This document shows, piece after piece, positions 40,695 to 54,155 of a stretch of 64,000 bases of DNA; position 1 is the first letter of the stretch; each line of letters starts with the position of its first letter. Under the pieces are notes generated by a model. The model was given only the letters and a program-made list of their open reading frames with translations. It did not search any database and was not told where the DNA came from. The DNA lies in NCBI GenBank assembly GCA_025765595.1, contig JAIVFH010000048.1, positions 1 through 64,000 on the forward strand, written 5' to 3'. Origin of the DNA: Obelidium mucronatum. Lineage: Eukaryota; Chytridiomycota; Chytridiomycetes; Chytridiales; Chytriomycetaceae. Position numbers and translations under genes: made by a program.

Positions 40695-43600
40695 ATGGCG
40701 ATTCCTCGCTACAACTCATCATCGAACGTCACGCCCGGCCCTAACCAGGCGCCGGCAACCGCCGTAAAAAAGCCGGCGTTGATGCAACTCAGACAAACAG
40801 TCGGTCCGCGAGTTCAGGACGCGGCTGTGAATAAGAATCTGCTGGTATCGAAGTTCAACAACCAACCTACCTGTAAGCCTCGGCGCTGAGATTTGATTGC
40901 ATAGGTCCTCGCATCCGAATCTTCCGTTTTACTGCATTTGTTGCCGTCGCTTAAATTCACTTCGTCGTTCTCGGTTCAAAACAAAATTAACGCTGTCGCT
41001 GTTTCGCCCTCGGCTATGGTCAGTTGGACCAAATACGATTAGATTAGACGCTTAATACCTTCTTTAACAGATTGCTGTCGCTCATGGCCCGTCGGTTTCA
41101 TTATACAAAGCCAGCAGTGCATATTTCTGCGGATTCGGAGTCTTCGGTTTATTCAACATGCTCATGGATCTTTTGGAAGAATCTGGAACTGCAAATTGGC
41201 GCGTCTGCTTTTTGTTTGGACTGGAATGCTGATGGTAGGCGAGGCTGGACTGAAATTTGGATTCAACACTTACATTTGTGATGGAAAGGATCACGTCTGT
41301 TGATCGGCGGCACGCACTTCAGCATATGGGATTTCAAAAGAAAAGATAGTGATGGCTCCGATGTAGATCCACAACCTGTCTGGACCATAGTTTCTCCAAG
41401 TCCAGTCAAAATGATTAGATACTCTCCCAACGGCGACCTGTTCGCGTCAATTGCTGATGTATGCAAAAATCCAGCTCACCGTATTGTTTGGTTCCCTTTG
41501 TGCTAAATGCTAATCAGAACCGTATTCGAACAGAATGACCGATTTGTTAAAATTTGGTACACAGTGAACACTACCAGCTCTATGACAAAAAGTCTTGCCT
41601 ATGATTTTTTGTATTTGCCACATGCAGTTCCTGTTTCAACATTTGAGTGGAGGAAACAAAATGGAGCTGGAACCAAGTATGTTTGTGTTAGGCGCCGTTG
41701 CGTTCATAATAACTCTGCGACACAGTGGATTTTCTTCAATGAATGCAATTCTGACTGTTACTGCTGACTCTGTCTCGCGTATCTGGTGCCAGACTAACAC
41801 ATCCAACAGTTTAACGCATTCTGCCGCCCGCAAACGGCATAACAACGCCGAATTCGAAATGCGTGCATCGATTGTTCCGGACTTAGGAACTACCTCGTTG
41901 CACTGGGTCCAGGGTCGGGCTGTTGCGGAATCAATTGAAGGTTCAAATAAGGAAACAGGTGGTAGTTTCCAAAGTGGGAAAAAGCTTAAGGGTAGAGGCG
42001 CAACCGCAATCAAAGACTATCCAGATATGCTGTTTGCCGTTGGAAAAGAAGGAAGCGTTGTTGTGTGGGGGATCCAGGTCAGTATCCTTTCACTGTTGAA
42101 TTGCGTTAACAACAAACAATATGCTAGGGCTTAGAGGGGCACCCCCAACGGGTACCTAAAGTTGTAATAATTTTGAAAACTCAGTCGGGAGTTCTTCCTG
42201 GGGATTTTGAAGCATTCATGGGAAACATTGAGATATTTTACGATTCCAGATTACATGAAGACTCCGGTATGGTACAGGCGCAGATAATGATGCAAAACTG
42301 ATTTTTTGATCGAGAAGCTATTTATTTTCCGGCCCAAATATCGATGCTGGCAAAAAGCGCAGAGTCTGGGCTGTTGAACCTGTATTCAATGAATTTGGAT
42401 GAGTTCTTCGGCTCTCCTTGGGCAAACCCATATCTTCGTCTGGAACACTCTTGGTGTGGTCACAAATCGCGAGTAGAAAAATTTAGTCGGCATCCAAGTC
42501 TTCACATTGTTGCCAGCATGTCTGTTGATAACGAAGTTAACTTTTACAGAATTTCGCTACCTCAGGTATTTTGATGCTGGGAATCAGTTTTTTACGCTAA
42601 AAAATAATAGGTTGCTATTCGAGTGAATGACGGGCTTGATTTGATCTCTCATCGAAAGTTTGGCCCTGGATTGCTTCTTATTAATTGGATCCCTAACAGT
42701 ATGCCTACTTCTGGTTGCTATCTATCTTCTTTTACTAATGCCTGTCTAGATGAAACTGCCGTAATTTGTGATGGGAATACGATTTGTTTACTTCAAATCG
42801 CCCTCCTGTCAGACAATCAGTTAGTTCCTTTGGAGGCACCAACTCTTTTATTCCCGATCACTTTTGTGCATGTGATTCACAATCCATCGTTTGACCAATC
42901 TACCACCAAGAGTGTGTTTTTTATTATCGGCGTCTCAATCGAAGACAGAGGTGTCTACATTTGGGAAGCTGTTTTCGAAGGTGACGGTCCAAAATCCCAT
43001 CTCCATGCCACTTTTTAACATTTTTTGCAGGTTCTTCCTTTATTTCAGATAAGGCTACTGATTAGTTACCAATTTGGATGGTGTCACAAAGCCTATTCAC
43101 TACATTCTTGCGACGGACATATTGTCATCAGTATTCTCACCGTTTGCCAATGCACCCTCGCATTCTTTTGCCACAGTGGACTCAGACAATAAATGTATTC
43201 TATGGAATGTGGTAGTAGCACTATCAGGGACAGCCAAAGTAGAACGAGCGGGGGAGTTTGATTTAGGGAGTTGGGAGGGTCGTAGCAGTGAAGGCGGATA
43301 TGTTTGGTCGTCTCATTTCGGGTAAATTTCCCCATTCGATAATTTAAATATATTTACACTTAATTTAGTGCACTGTAAGGATGGTGCCCAATTGTGGGAG
43401 TTGGCTGTTTGGGACGAGCAAATTTATAATCAAGGCTTCATGCAGACATGGCGTAGACTTTGGACGTGAGTCCTCGATGAAGAGCATTTATTTTAATGAT
43501 CTCAAGAGTATTTGTCTTTGTTTTTAAGATCGGAAATTGTGGCAGTCGATATCGTAGTTGCTTCCGATGGCCAATCATTGATAGCAGTGGCCACAAGTTC

Positions 43601-46600
43601 GGGTGTTGATATATTCTGCCAAGATAGATTGAAATTGTTTAATGATTCTGTCGAATGGACTCAAGTTGCTGAAATGACTGTCCCTTGGTATCTTAATTCT
43701 TTATATGTGAATCGTTTAACCAAGAGCTCATCGCAGGGAAGACACCGTGAAAGCAATCTCTTGGCTTCATAATGGATTTCTTGCGGCAGCTTTAACCTCG
43801 AAGGTTGCCGTTTTCAGCAAGTGGAAGGACACCTCTGTCCGGGCTATTACTTCGGAAGAAAACAGCACAGTTCCAACAAGCCTCCAATCAATGGTTTCGA
43901 AAATCAATGGAAGGTTGCCAGACTTATCATCCAGGTCTCCTCATACATTATCTGATTTGGGGAAAATACGACTTCATCAAGTTCATCTTCTCACTTGTTT
44001 ATAAGTATGTTAAACTTATGACGGATGAAACGGATGTCAGACCAATTAGAGACATTCCATCTGTGCTTTGGAAGTTTTTCGAAAAAGAAGGCCAAGGGTC
44101 AAGTGGTGCCGCAAACTACGATGAATTATTTGCTGAGACAAATGAGCTCACAACGTAACTGTTTGCTTCGTGTGTCACAATTTTAGTCTTAACCTATTGG
44201 AATAGAGATGGGGAAATCGGCCATTTTTCTCAAACACATTTGGACTATCTTGTTGAATTGGGCGATAGATTAAACCTACCTCACTTGAACTCTTCTGATC
44301 AATCGCGACTGCTAGCAATGATGAGTTCGTTCGTTCAAGTCGAACAACAAAAGCGGTCTGTTGATGAGAATGGAAGTCGATTTGTCTTTTTTGCACGACT
44401 TTTCGTGGCAACAGAACGTGTTGCGGATATTTCCACTCTTTGCTCTAGAGATATATCTTGGGCATTTTTCTCAGATTCGCAGGTATTTAATTCAGTTGTT
44501 CCGTATGTGCCTGCCCTTAGAAACTTTGAATAGGACTTCCTCGTGGATTTTGTTTCCCAAACTTTTGGAGGAAAGCCTTTGTGGAAAGACGTTCGTGCTC
44601 TCGGCATGGGATTCTGGTTAAAAAACACAGAGTCTTTGGTAAGATTAGGTGACAATGATTAAATACTAAGGAATACTGTAGCGTCGACAAATTGAATCCA
44701 TAGCACGGAATCATTATATGGCGAAAGAAGACAAGGACCCAGTAGATTGCGCTTTGTTCTATATATGCTTGAGGAAAAAAAACGTGCTGCTTGGACTTTG
44801 GAAACTTGCCAGCACCCATCCTGAAGCCTGGTGCTATGTTGAAGTTTCTGGCCAACGATTTTGCCGAAGACAGGTGGCAAAAAGCGGCTGTAAAAAACGC
44901 ATTCGCTTTACTGGGAAAGCAACGATATGGTAAAACAATCTTTTCACCGATTCAACTGATATTTCCCCAATTTTTAGAGTATGCGGTGGCATTTTTCTTG
45001 CTCGCCGACCGATTAAAAGACGCCGTTAATGTATGCTTAAAGCATTTGAAAGATTTGCAGTTGGCTATTGTGCTATGTCGACTATTTGAAGGAGATGAGA
45101 GCCCCACATTAGTCGAAACTTTGAAAACCTCAGTTTTACCAGATGCCTTCAAGGAGGGAGATAGATATCTGATCAGTATGATTTATACGCTCTTGAAGGA
45201 AAAAGAAATGGCGTTGAAGGCGACAATGGTGTGTATTGTCTCGGCAAAACTCGTCTCTTAGCTAACACCCATGATAGATCCCGTTAGATAAGCTAGAGGA
45301 TGCTCCGGAGTCCCTTTCTGAAAAAGATGTGATCGACCCACCATTGCTTGTGATTTATTCATACCTTCAGAAAAACTACAAGAGCATGCGAGTAAAGATC
45401 GAAAAAATACCTGTCAAGCGACAATTCCAGTTTATGTCCAGCAGTGCCACTATTTACGAAAATATGGGCTGCCCGGGACTTGCCTTGGACATGTTGGAGA
45501 AAGTGGCAGAATTGAGCGCTGCTGCGATTACAGAAGACGCGCCATCTGTAGGCGGAATCATTTCCACTGGTTTGACTGGTTCTTCTGTTGACCAGCCAGT
45601 ATCTAGCTCTAGTGCTGTCATGGACTGGGGGGCTCCGGTCAGCCAACAAGCACCGGCAGCGAAAGCAATGGATTGGGGGGCTCCCGTTAGCCAACAGGCT
45701 CAACAGGCTCCGACTTCGCAAGGAATGGATTGGGGGGCTCCTGTAAGCCAACAGGTGCCGTCAACGCAAGGAATGGATTGGGGGGCTCCTGTTAGCCAAC
45801 AGACTCCGTCCTCGCAAGGAATCGATTGGGGGGCACCAGCCTCGTCATCTGGAGGCATGGACTGGGGTGCGCCTGTTTCCTCTTCCAGTGGTATGGATTG
45901 GGGCGCTCCTGTGAAACCTAAGGCTGTTGACGCAATGGATGAATATGAAGCTTTCAAACGATCGATGCAGCAGCAGGAGTGTGATGAACCTGATGAGCTC
46001 GAACTTCTTGAGCGTGAATTGGAACTTGCAGAAAGGAAGGCTAATGGTGGAAAAACTTTGGACGAACCTGCTGTCACTGATGAAGAAATCGTCCTCAACG
46101 ACGATCAAAAGGCCAAGTTCGACAAAATCCACGAGTTCATTCGATTCCAAAAATGGAAACTGGCTGTTAGAATGATACACTCTTTACACAAATCTATCGC
46201 AGTGGTGTCACTGAACATGGATGTCCTTGGAGTGGATTCTACCTTTAAAGGATACTTTAATCTGGTTCAGACAGGAATTCAAAAGTTGGCTGAGAAAGCT
46301 GAAATGCCACTGGAAGTTATGGATTTAGTTATGACAACAAGATACAATGAAATGGATGCGTTTGTGGCTTTCGTGGAACTACCATGTTTTGCTTCCAACG
46401 AGCGCACAGCGAGTGCCTTTTCTTCTTTGCTGGTTGAAGGATCCAATCATCTGTCGACGCTGCTTTTTGGTGGCTCTGGCGATGATTCAAAATCCGTTGA
46501 CCTCATTGTTGATTTTGCGAAGTAAGACTCCATCTTCCCTTGTAAATTTCATTAATTCTTTCATGCAAGGCGACTTTTATGGTCTATTATCAGATGGTAT

Positions 46601-48982
46601 GAGAAGGAAGATTCTGGATTTTCTCCGATGGGGTTATCCGTTACATCTCAAACAGCAGCAACAGCTTTCCTGGCGTTAGCGGTCTGTTCAATCAGAACTA
46701 AAAACTACAGAGCTTTGTGGTGGATCGCTGGTTTGAGCGATCGGTTTTTCGAAGTGCTGGTGGGAGGCGCCAAAAAGAAAAACTTGAAGCCGTTGATTAT
46801 GGATCTATTGACTCATCGGGAGCCAATTGTTTGTACACAAGCGATTATTTTCAGTCCATTCTAAACTATTTTTCAGATCCAACCAGATTCCGAGAGTGAA
46901 GATGATTCAGATGTGGATGACTACTTTGGTGAAGTTTCAGCAGAAAAGGCCCTTTTGGCCGAAGCACTTCTTGGTTCAATTGCGTTACAGCATATTGGCC
47001 TTGATTTTGAGATCTTTGTAAGGCACTTGAAGGACGGTGGCAATGTTGATGAGGCTTATGGGTTTCTTTCTGAAGTTGTGTTGACTAAACTCTCAGGCTA
47101 TGTTATTTGAAATGCACGAACAAGTTCGATCAAAATGGTCTGGAAGTATGAAATTCAAAATATGTACGTTCTAGAATTTTGTCATCCTGAGTGGTTAGCA
47201 TATTAATCCATTTTCATGTAGCGAAACTCTCTTCATATTTGTTGAACAAATACTCACAGGGAGTTTGGGCCCTTATAAAGAGAACCGCAAACGTTAAGAA
47301 ACTTGCGAGCTTGATTGTATCAGGCAAAACAGATGCATCCAGTAACGAGAAACCGATTGAACTGTTGTCACCAATGTCGAATACTCCCGAGGATCTTGTT
47401 TCTGACTCTCCAGAGGAAGGAACGCCAAAAAAGGCAATCCATGTATACGATGAAAGCAGTTACGAGACTGTGTTTAGAACTAAAGATATCATTGGAACAT
47501 TTGTGATCAATCCCCTCGATCCCAACAGCTTTGCGGTCGCCACTCATGAAACCATTGTAGAATTTGATTTGGATGCGTCGATGCGCTTCCACTCTGTAAG
47601 TTTTCGATGAACAAAATTGGGTTTTTGATCTCACACGTCATGTTAGCGCCAAGAAGTACTGGCCAAGAGACGCGAATCTGTAGACGATCTGGCGATTAAA
47701 TCTACTCAAAAAAAGTTTTTGGAACCAGTCAAGACTCTCCAAACCCTCAGAGTAGCCGAAACAGAACAAAGTTTGAGACGAAACCTCAGTTACGACTCTC
47801 TTCAGAAAGCCGTGAAAGACTCCATGATGGATTTGAGACGTCGAGGTGAACGATGCACTTGACTGATGTCTATTTTGCTGATACCTAGATGTACTTCAGA
47901 CTCTGAACTTGATAGCGGCCGTCGAATCCACCGTGACGTTGTTGCAGTCTCGTCTCTAGAGGCTCACCCCAGCTTAAATTACTGTTTGTACTTAAAAAGC
48001 TGGAAATTATCCGCTTTAATTTTTATTTTTAAAATAGATTTGGCGGGTGTTGGAGATGGAAATATTGAGTCTATTGTGAAATTGTACCAGTTCGGCCAAA
48101 AAGGCGACTTAGTCTGTTATAATAGCGGGACTTCTGCTCGCATCACGAAATGTCGGTTCGACCCATTCGGTGGCCGGTTTGGGTGTGCCGATGCGAAAGG
48201 AGAGCTTCGCTTGTGGAAATTTGACGCAACACAGCAATCATTGAGTCCCAGCCAAGTCATTTCTTGTCATTCAGCGATTACAAATGACTTTGCATTTATC
48301 AATTCCTCAACTTTAATTGCAACTGCGGGTGTTTCATCGAACGGCAGGTTTGTTTGACTAAACTCACAGAAACGTGAATTCCACTCAACAAAAACTTCTC
48401 CCAGCAATATTTGCCTCTTTGATACGCTTCTTCCAGCGCAGAAGTCCCGAATTAAGAGTTTCCATGTGACAGAAGGCGGTGCTTACTCTATTGCTCATAC
48501 AAACAAATACCAATCTATTGTTGCTGGCGGAAAGAAGGGAGACATCTGTTGAGTCATAAATTTGTTTTTTTTTCGGTTGGTCACCTTGCTAACTGCTCGA
48601 CCAAGTCATCTTTGACATTCGTCAGATGAGACACCGCAAGACATTTCGGGCACATGACACTACCGTGAAATCGCTTTGTATCGACGAAGAAAATGGGCTT
48701 TTGATATCTGGTGCTTCTGGTGGTGACATCAAGGTTGGTTTGATTGTGATACCTTTTTTTGGCTGTGTTTAATTGAAGCATTGTAAGGTGTGGGATCTGA
48801 GCATGTTTAATAATGAGAATTGGGGATCCGATGATGCAGCATTATCCCGTCAAGGAAAGTTCCCGGGTCACTCGGAAAAGGCTGGAGGAATATCATCTTA
48901 TGGAGTCATGCAGATTGCCGTCAAAGACAACCGTATTTATGCTTGTGGAGCGGATGGGTCCTTGTCTCGTTGTAAGATGTAA
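40695..48982 (+). CDS. RAV1: Rabconnectin-3 alpha / RAV1 (DMXL) V-ATPase assembly factor
   Basis: This large, many-exon gene begins MAIPRYNSSSNVTPGPNQAP at 40695. The N-terminal half has WD-like blades (HSWCGHKSRVEKFSRHPSLH, ASMSVDNEVNFYRIS). The Rav1 C-terminal domain follows with FYICLRKKNVLLGLWKLAST, MLKFLANDFAEDRWQKAAVK, NAFALLGKQRYGK, and ADRLKDAVNVCLKHLKDLQL, which is highly diagnostic. Seven tandem DWGAP repeats lie at about 45618-45920. C-terminal WD40 blades follow (GGRFGCADAKGELRLWKFDA; IFDIRQMRHKTFRAHDTTVK; SGASGGDIKVWDLSMF) as in animal DMXL1/2. RAVE/rabconnectin reassembles the V1 and Vo sectors of the vacuolar ATPase. Exon ends were not all resolved. The stop lies 42 bases from the convergent UTP22 stop. 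Confidence 0.88.
45618..45920 (+). repeat. Seven in-frame DWGAP repeats inside RAV1
   Basis: Units of the form M-D-W-G-A-P-V-S-Q-Q plus a 4-8 residue spacer occur seven times. The first five have spacers rich in Gln, Pro, Ala and Ser, and the last two have Ser-rich spacers. At DNA level the ATGGATTGGGGGGCTCC core is nearly invariant, which suggests recent tandem expansion or concerted evolution. Confidence 0.9.
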
Positions 48983-49024
48983 TAAGACATGGAGCAAATA
49001 AAAATAAAAAAAGTAGCGAGTTTA

Positions 49025-52000
49025 TTACTCAAATGAACTTGAGACGGACGTGACAAGACCCAAACCCAAGCGCTCAAGCGCTGCCCCAATAGATGCATAA
49101 TCTGGCTCAACCATAGCCCGCTTTTTCTTTTCCTTCTTGTTTTTTCCTCCCGCCTCTTTGTTTTTCTTGGATTTGATGTCTTCGACAGTTTCATCTGCGG
49201 CTTCTTCCAATACTGGCTTGACGCTATACGGCAGATTGACTCTCCAGGGCTGCAAAGGAACTACGATTTTCTTGTTCAATAATACTCCAATTCGATCGCA
49301 ACCATTCCCATCATAAAAGAATGCCATCGTTTCTCCAAAGGCTTGCTGCAGATCTTCTAGATATTTTTCCACAGGGTTGAACTCTTCCAAGAAACGCTGC
49401 AAGGGATCTTTGTCAAGGGCGGCCAGGTTCTTGAACTTGGACTTGCTTTTGGGCAGGCACTTGTCATCGTAACTTATGTTTTGGTGGTATTTAGACAGTT
49501 TGCTAGGGTCTAATTGAATAATGTAGTCGTAACCTTCGGTTGGAGTGATGAATATTTTCTGGACACAATATTCAAGGGTTAGCTTTCTTCTAAAAATATT
49601 TGAAGGACTCACATCCACTTCTTCATCATCTCCAACCATGACTGCTTCCTTCAAGAGCTTCAGCGAAGCTTTCGCCAGTTGCTTGACTCTCTTCATTACA
49701 ATCAAACTGGGTCCATCGTCAGTCCAAAAATGACCTGTCAAGTCATCCAACGTCGCCAAGTTCATCACAGCCTTTCGTTTTTTGAATTCTTCCTCTCCTG
49801 CTTCAGCTACAGCAGCATCTTCGATCTCTTGCTCCTCATCAGTCTTTCCAGTAAAGTTGAATCGAATCTGCGCCCTCATTTCTGTTGAGAGCTCATTCTT
49901 TTCAAACTCCACAACAAGAGGCTCACTCTCAAAGTCCCATTTCCAAAGCAGCTCCAACACACGCATGAATCCTGTGAATGCGCAGGCCGGTGCAGTTGGG
50001 TAAGGTGCATGGTCCACAAAGACCTTGGTCACCAGAAGCTCAATCGCAACATCTGAAAAGTGCGGTGCCAGCCAATGTGCCGCCAGCCACCGCTTCACAA
50101 GCCGTACCGTTGTGCTCAACTGTGTGTATCGATAGTGAACGTTTTGGAAGCGGTTTGTGTGAGATGCAATTGCCCGGAATAGTTTGTCCACGTTTCGGAA
50201 TCGGGTTGTAGCAGCATGGATGAGTGCACTGTCTTCTGTTCCTTGGGCTGTTTTCAGAGCTTTTGCAGACATGGGAACTTCGAGGCCTGTTCTTAACCTG
50301 GCACGGAAAGAGTATCCTGACGGCATTCGGACGTTCAGACAGCCGGATGATAGATCAGCAAGGTCTGGTTTTGTTACTGTGGCAAGGGCTCCGGATACTT
50401 TTTCAGCAATCAATTCGGCGAGTTTGATGTAAAAGGCAAGTTTCATGTGTTGAAGGGCTGGGATGGTTTCTGGCCATTTTGTACTGCTTTCAAAGTCAAT
50501 CAAAACGTCCATGGCATCCTTGAGAATTGGAGTCAAGCGAGTTGTTTCCACTCCAGGACGGCTGGGGAATAAAGACACTGGAGTAACGGAGGCCAGGATC
50601 GCATGCAATAACGCCCGTTATATCCAAAGGAATTCCTTCCAGTCCTTTTATGGCCCGCGAGAATGCATTGAACGCTTCGGTTGCAGCAGAAAAACTTCCA
50701 GTTCTCTTTTCAGCTACGGCCCTTGATTCAACGCCTCCAAATTCATGAAGAAACTGAGTAAATTGACCACCCCAGAAACTTATATCCTCCTGCTGGAACA
50801 CTGATGTGTCGGCTGACAAGGTAACTCGCCATTTGTCCCTGTAATCAGAACTTTTCCTTCAGCGCTCCCATCAAAGTCCCAAACAACACTTTCCAAAATA
50901 GTTCCGTCGTTAAAGCGGCGCAGAGACGATTTTGTTCCCCAAATACGCCTGAAGTTCTCAATCAAATTCTCATCTTCTCCACTTGCTGGCCCTTGCTCCA
51001 CTGGCTCGTAAGCCGTTGCCGGGTTCAAAATGAGACCAATGAATACGGCAGACTCTTCATCGTCTTCTGGGACACTTTCATCTACTTCCCAAGCAATAGA
51101 AGGCTGGTGATTGACGTCAGATACTTTTATCAGTTGAGTTCGAGTTTTGATGGCCAGTTTAAGTAAGCGGGTAGTGAAATGTGAAAAGAATTGGCGCTTG
51201 GATGGAAAGTCGAGTTCGATGCTTGACTTGTAGGCAGCGAAAGTGGATGGAATTTTGTTAATTCTGAAAAATATCCAGTTAATCATAACCACCCGAAAAA
51301 CAGGCGGAACATACCGCAGCACCAGGTCATAATATCCAATTGGTTCAGTCAAGTTCTTGAGGAATATGGAATCAAATCTGTCACCTCCAAGATCCTTGAA
51401 AAGAGATAAACTTGCTTTCGCTTCAAATTGGAGCTGTTAACAAGAACAATTAGTTTCAAATGCAAATCGTGTGCAAACGTTTATACAAACATGATTCAAC
51501 GCCGAAGCGTTCAAAAAGGCAGCTAAATTAATTCGGCCTGTGGAATCAACGATAACACAATCAAATTGCTTTGTGAAAGATTGTGCAGAAAACTGAATGG
51601 AAAAGTTAGTTAAGATATGACCACAGGAATTCGACAGCTAACTCACGTCTGGGTGGTCAATGGGAAGCCCATTAGGAGTCATGAACAAAGGTTCTTCCGC
51701 AAAGTTGTGGTTGGCTATTGATTGGTTCGTCAGTTGAGCCAAATTGAATGTCAATGCACACACCGAGAAAATCAAGAGTCAATTTCACAATTTGGTAACT
51801 GCTAAAAGATTCCTTTAAGAATATGTCTGTGCTCTTGTTGACCTTGTTTCCAGATCCCATCAGATAGACGATTACAAGACTCCATAAGAATCCTCCAAAT
51901 GAGGAAGAATCCAATCCTCTTTGGTTCAACCACACTTTGCCGAGCATAACAGCATCTCTGAAAGCTGAACACGATGCAGCTTGTTTGTGCAAAGCGTTGA

Positions 52001-52896
52001 GGTGACTGACGAGTGAAGTGTCCATCAAAATACTGGAATTGTAGCGCGGTGTTGGGGGCAAATTCTCTGTCACGGTATTTCCTTCGCCACCAGCGGCCGA
52101 TGCCGGTCTATTGTTGTTTCGAGATGGTGCAAGCTTGTGAACTGGAAACAAGTCTGGGGCAATTACAGGAAGAATGCGGATTTTGACGCCGCCTGGTCCA
52201 CCCAAATGCCCAAAACCAACGCTTTTGTCTTCAGAAGCACTCGTAACAACAATGATCGGCCTCCGAGGATCTTTGTTGAGAAGCTCAAATGAAATATTTG
52301 AATACTGTTCAGTTTTCCGGAGAGCTGCTGCGATTACTGCAAGATAATATGCCCTCTTGTAGAAATATCTGTTGTTGACATGGTCTTTTTCTGTGAATAT
52401 CGACTGTACGAATGATTCTCATCAGTACAGACGCGGTTTCAGGCATTTAACTCACACTGGGCATTTGAACTGCTAAATCCACGTTAAACCCGGCTTTCGA
52501 CTTTACAATAGTCTTTACGAGATAGCTTCCAGCAATAAAGACCTTTTCCGGAGTCTGAAATGAAAACTTGTATTTGATGGCTTCTGCATCGGGCTTTGAC
52601 GGGAATGGAACAATGACGCCTTGCTTTTTGAGCGCAGCCACAGCGGGACCCAAGTCCAGATCCTTCAGCGGCTTGCACGCATCGAGCACGGCCTTGATGC
52701 CGTGCAGCGCCTTGTCGAGGCTTCCCGTCTTTGCGTAGTCGAGCCCCGCCTCGTTCACGAGCTCTGCGATCTGCAGGCGGAACAAGTTGCTCTGGAACAA
52801 GTCCGTTGTTTCCTTCAGCGCCTGGATTTCGTCGCTCGTCGGCGCTTTGAACTTCTTTGCCGCCGGCGGCGGCGGCGCTTCTTGGCTGCGCTTCAT
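49025..52896 (-). CDS. UTP22: UTP22/NOL6 (Nrap) ribosome biogenesis factor
   Basis: The ATG at 52896 starts MKRSQEAPPPPAAKKFKAPT. The nucleotidyltransferase-like first Nrap domain reads FQTPEKVFIAGSYLVKTIVK and FNVDLAVQMP. Later exons show VWLNQRGLDSSSFGGFLWSL, SYQIVKLTLDFLG, and a long last exon (50608 to 49025) with FRNVDKLFRAIASHTNRFQN, RLVKRWLAAHWLAPHF and PTAPACAFTGFMRVLELLWK. A one-base insertion in a TTT run near 50571 breaks the match to IACDPGLRYSSV. UTP22 is a component of the small-subunit processome required for early cleavage of pre-rRNA. A basic/acidic tail ends the protein. Confidence 0.92.
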
Positions 52897-53192
52897 TTGC
52901 GTTTTTTGAAAAAAAAAAAAAGAAAGAGAGAAATCAAAGAAAGGGGTCGCTGCCTGCCCCTGGTCGAAACACAACAGTTCCCTCCCTGGTCGAAAAATAC
53001 ATGTTGCGATTTTTTGTTTCGTTTTGAAGATCGTCTGCTCGTCCTTTTGCAAATCTCAACTTGCAAATTCCTCAAACTGCAGCGAGCCAGAAAACACTGT
53101 CAACCTCGACTCCTCCAGCCACCCACGCAACAAATACACTCAAAAAATACCCCGATACTCAGCCAAACTCGCACAATTTTTATCCCAGAAAA

Positions 53193-54155
53193 ATGACGGC
53201 AGATCCCTCAAAACTTGTCCTGTTTGACGAATTGATTGAACAGATCCTCTCTTGGATCCATCCATCGAAAGTATTTCGCTTTCGCGCACTTTCCAGAATA
53301 TTTGACGCGAGACTATGCGCGTCTCTTCACTTTGCGCGATTGAATTTATCGCGTTTCCTTGTGCCACTCGGGAAAGGTTCCTCTTCTACTGACCTCACTC
53401 TCTCTTCATATGCCATGAACGACTTTGATAAACTATGGTGGAACCATTGGCCAAAAAACTTTAAGCAGGTCTACTCTGCAGCCTACATTCACCAGATATA
53501 CAAGATTCAATGGCCTCATATGCTCACAGAAACACACATTCCAACCCAAATCTCCAACCTCGTCAATCTTACTCAATTGGACCTCACAGACTCGAATTTA
53601 GTGGGTCCGATTCCAGCCGATCTCATGAAACTGACAAGGCTCCGGTTTCTTTCCCTTGCTGTCAACAAACTGAGTGGGGAAATCCCTCAAGAGATTGGGA
53701 ATCTGGTTCATTTAACACACTTATATCTCGAAACAAATGAGTTTACTGGATCTATTCCGTCCTCTATAGGAAACTTGAAGAATCTACTTTACCTCTACCT
53801 CCACTCTTCTAATTTGACTGGCGAAATTCCTGAATCTATTGGAAACTTGAAACAGCTTGAACGCCTTACACTGCGCCACAACAAACTCAGCGGCACACTG
53901 CCTCTGTCTTTGTTCACAAACTGCACACGGCTCACGTTGCTGTACCTCTATGGAAACCAAATCAGTGGCGTGATTCCCAAAGAGATTGGTTTATTAACGC
54001 GACTTCAACAGCTGAAAATGGGATACAATCGATTGGGAGGATATTTACCACGAGAGTTGCTAGAATTGGTCCCGGGCTTAGTTGAATGTGACTTTGTAGG
54101 AAATCCTGGGTTAAAGTGTGATTTCAATGTTATACCTCAAGTCGTTCGGCTGTGA
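53193..54155 (+). CDS. Leucine-rich-repeat protein with a possible F-box-like N-terminus
   Basis: This single exon of 320 codons starts at the ATG at 53193. Residues 8-45 (DELIEQILSWIHPSKVFRFR) resemble an F-box helix bundle but lack the usual LP start. From about residue 110 there are eight or nine 24-residue repeats of the plant-like LxGxIP type (NLVGPIPADLMKLTRLRFLS; NKLSGEIPQEIGNLVHLTHL; NEFTGSIPSSIGNLKNLLYL). No signal peptide or membrane segment is seen, so the protein is probably intracellular. Proteins of this plan are common in chytrid genomes, and their partners are not known to me. The start codon is about 300 bases from that of the divergent UTP22. Confidence 0.75.
   Translation: MTADPSKLVLFDELIEQILSWIHPSKVFRFRALSRIFDARLCASLHFARLNLSRFLVPLGKGSSSTDLTLSSYAMNDFDKLWWNHWPKNFKQVYSAAYIHQIYKIQWPHMLTETHIPTQISNLVNLTQLDLTDSNLVGPIPADLMKLTRLRFLSLAVNKLSGEIPQEIGNLVHLTHLYLETNEFTGSIPSSIGNLKNLLYLYLHSSNLTGEIPESIGNLKQLERLTLRHNKLSGTLPLSLFTNCTRLTLLYLYGNQISGVIPKEIGLLTRLQQLKMGYNRLGGYLPRELLELVPGLVECDFVGNPGLKCDFNVIPQVVRL

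Noticed and set aside
45618..45920. SEC31 (COPII coat) as identity of the gene at 40695-48982
   Set aside because: WD blades followed by a Pro/Gln-rich region first suggested SEC31, but the Rav1 C-terminal motifs and the C-terminal WD repeats fit rabconnectin-3/RAV1.
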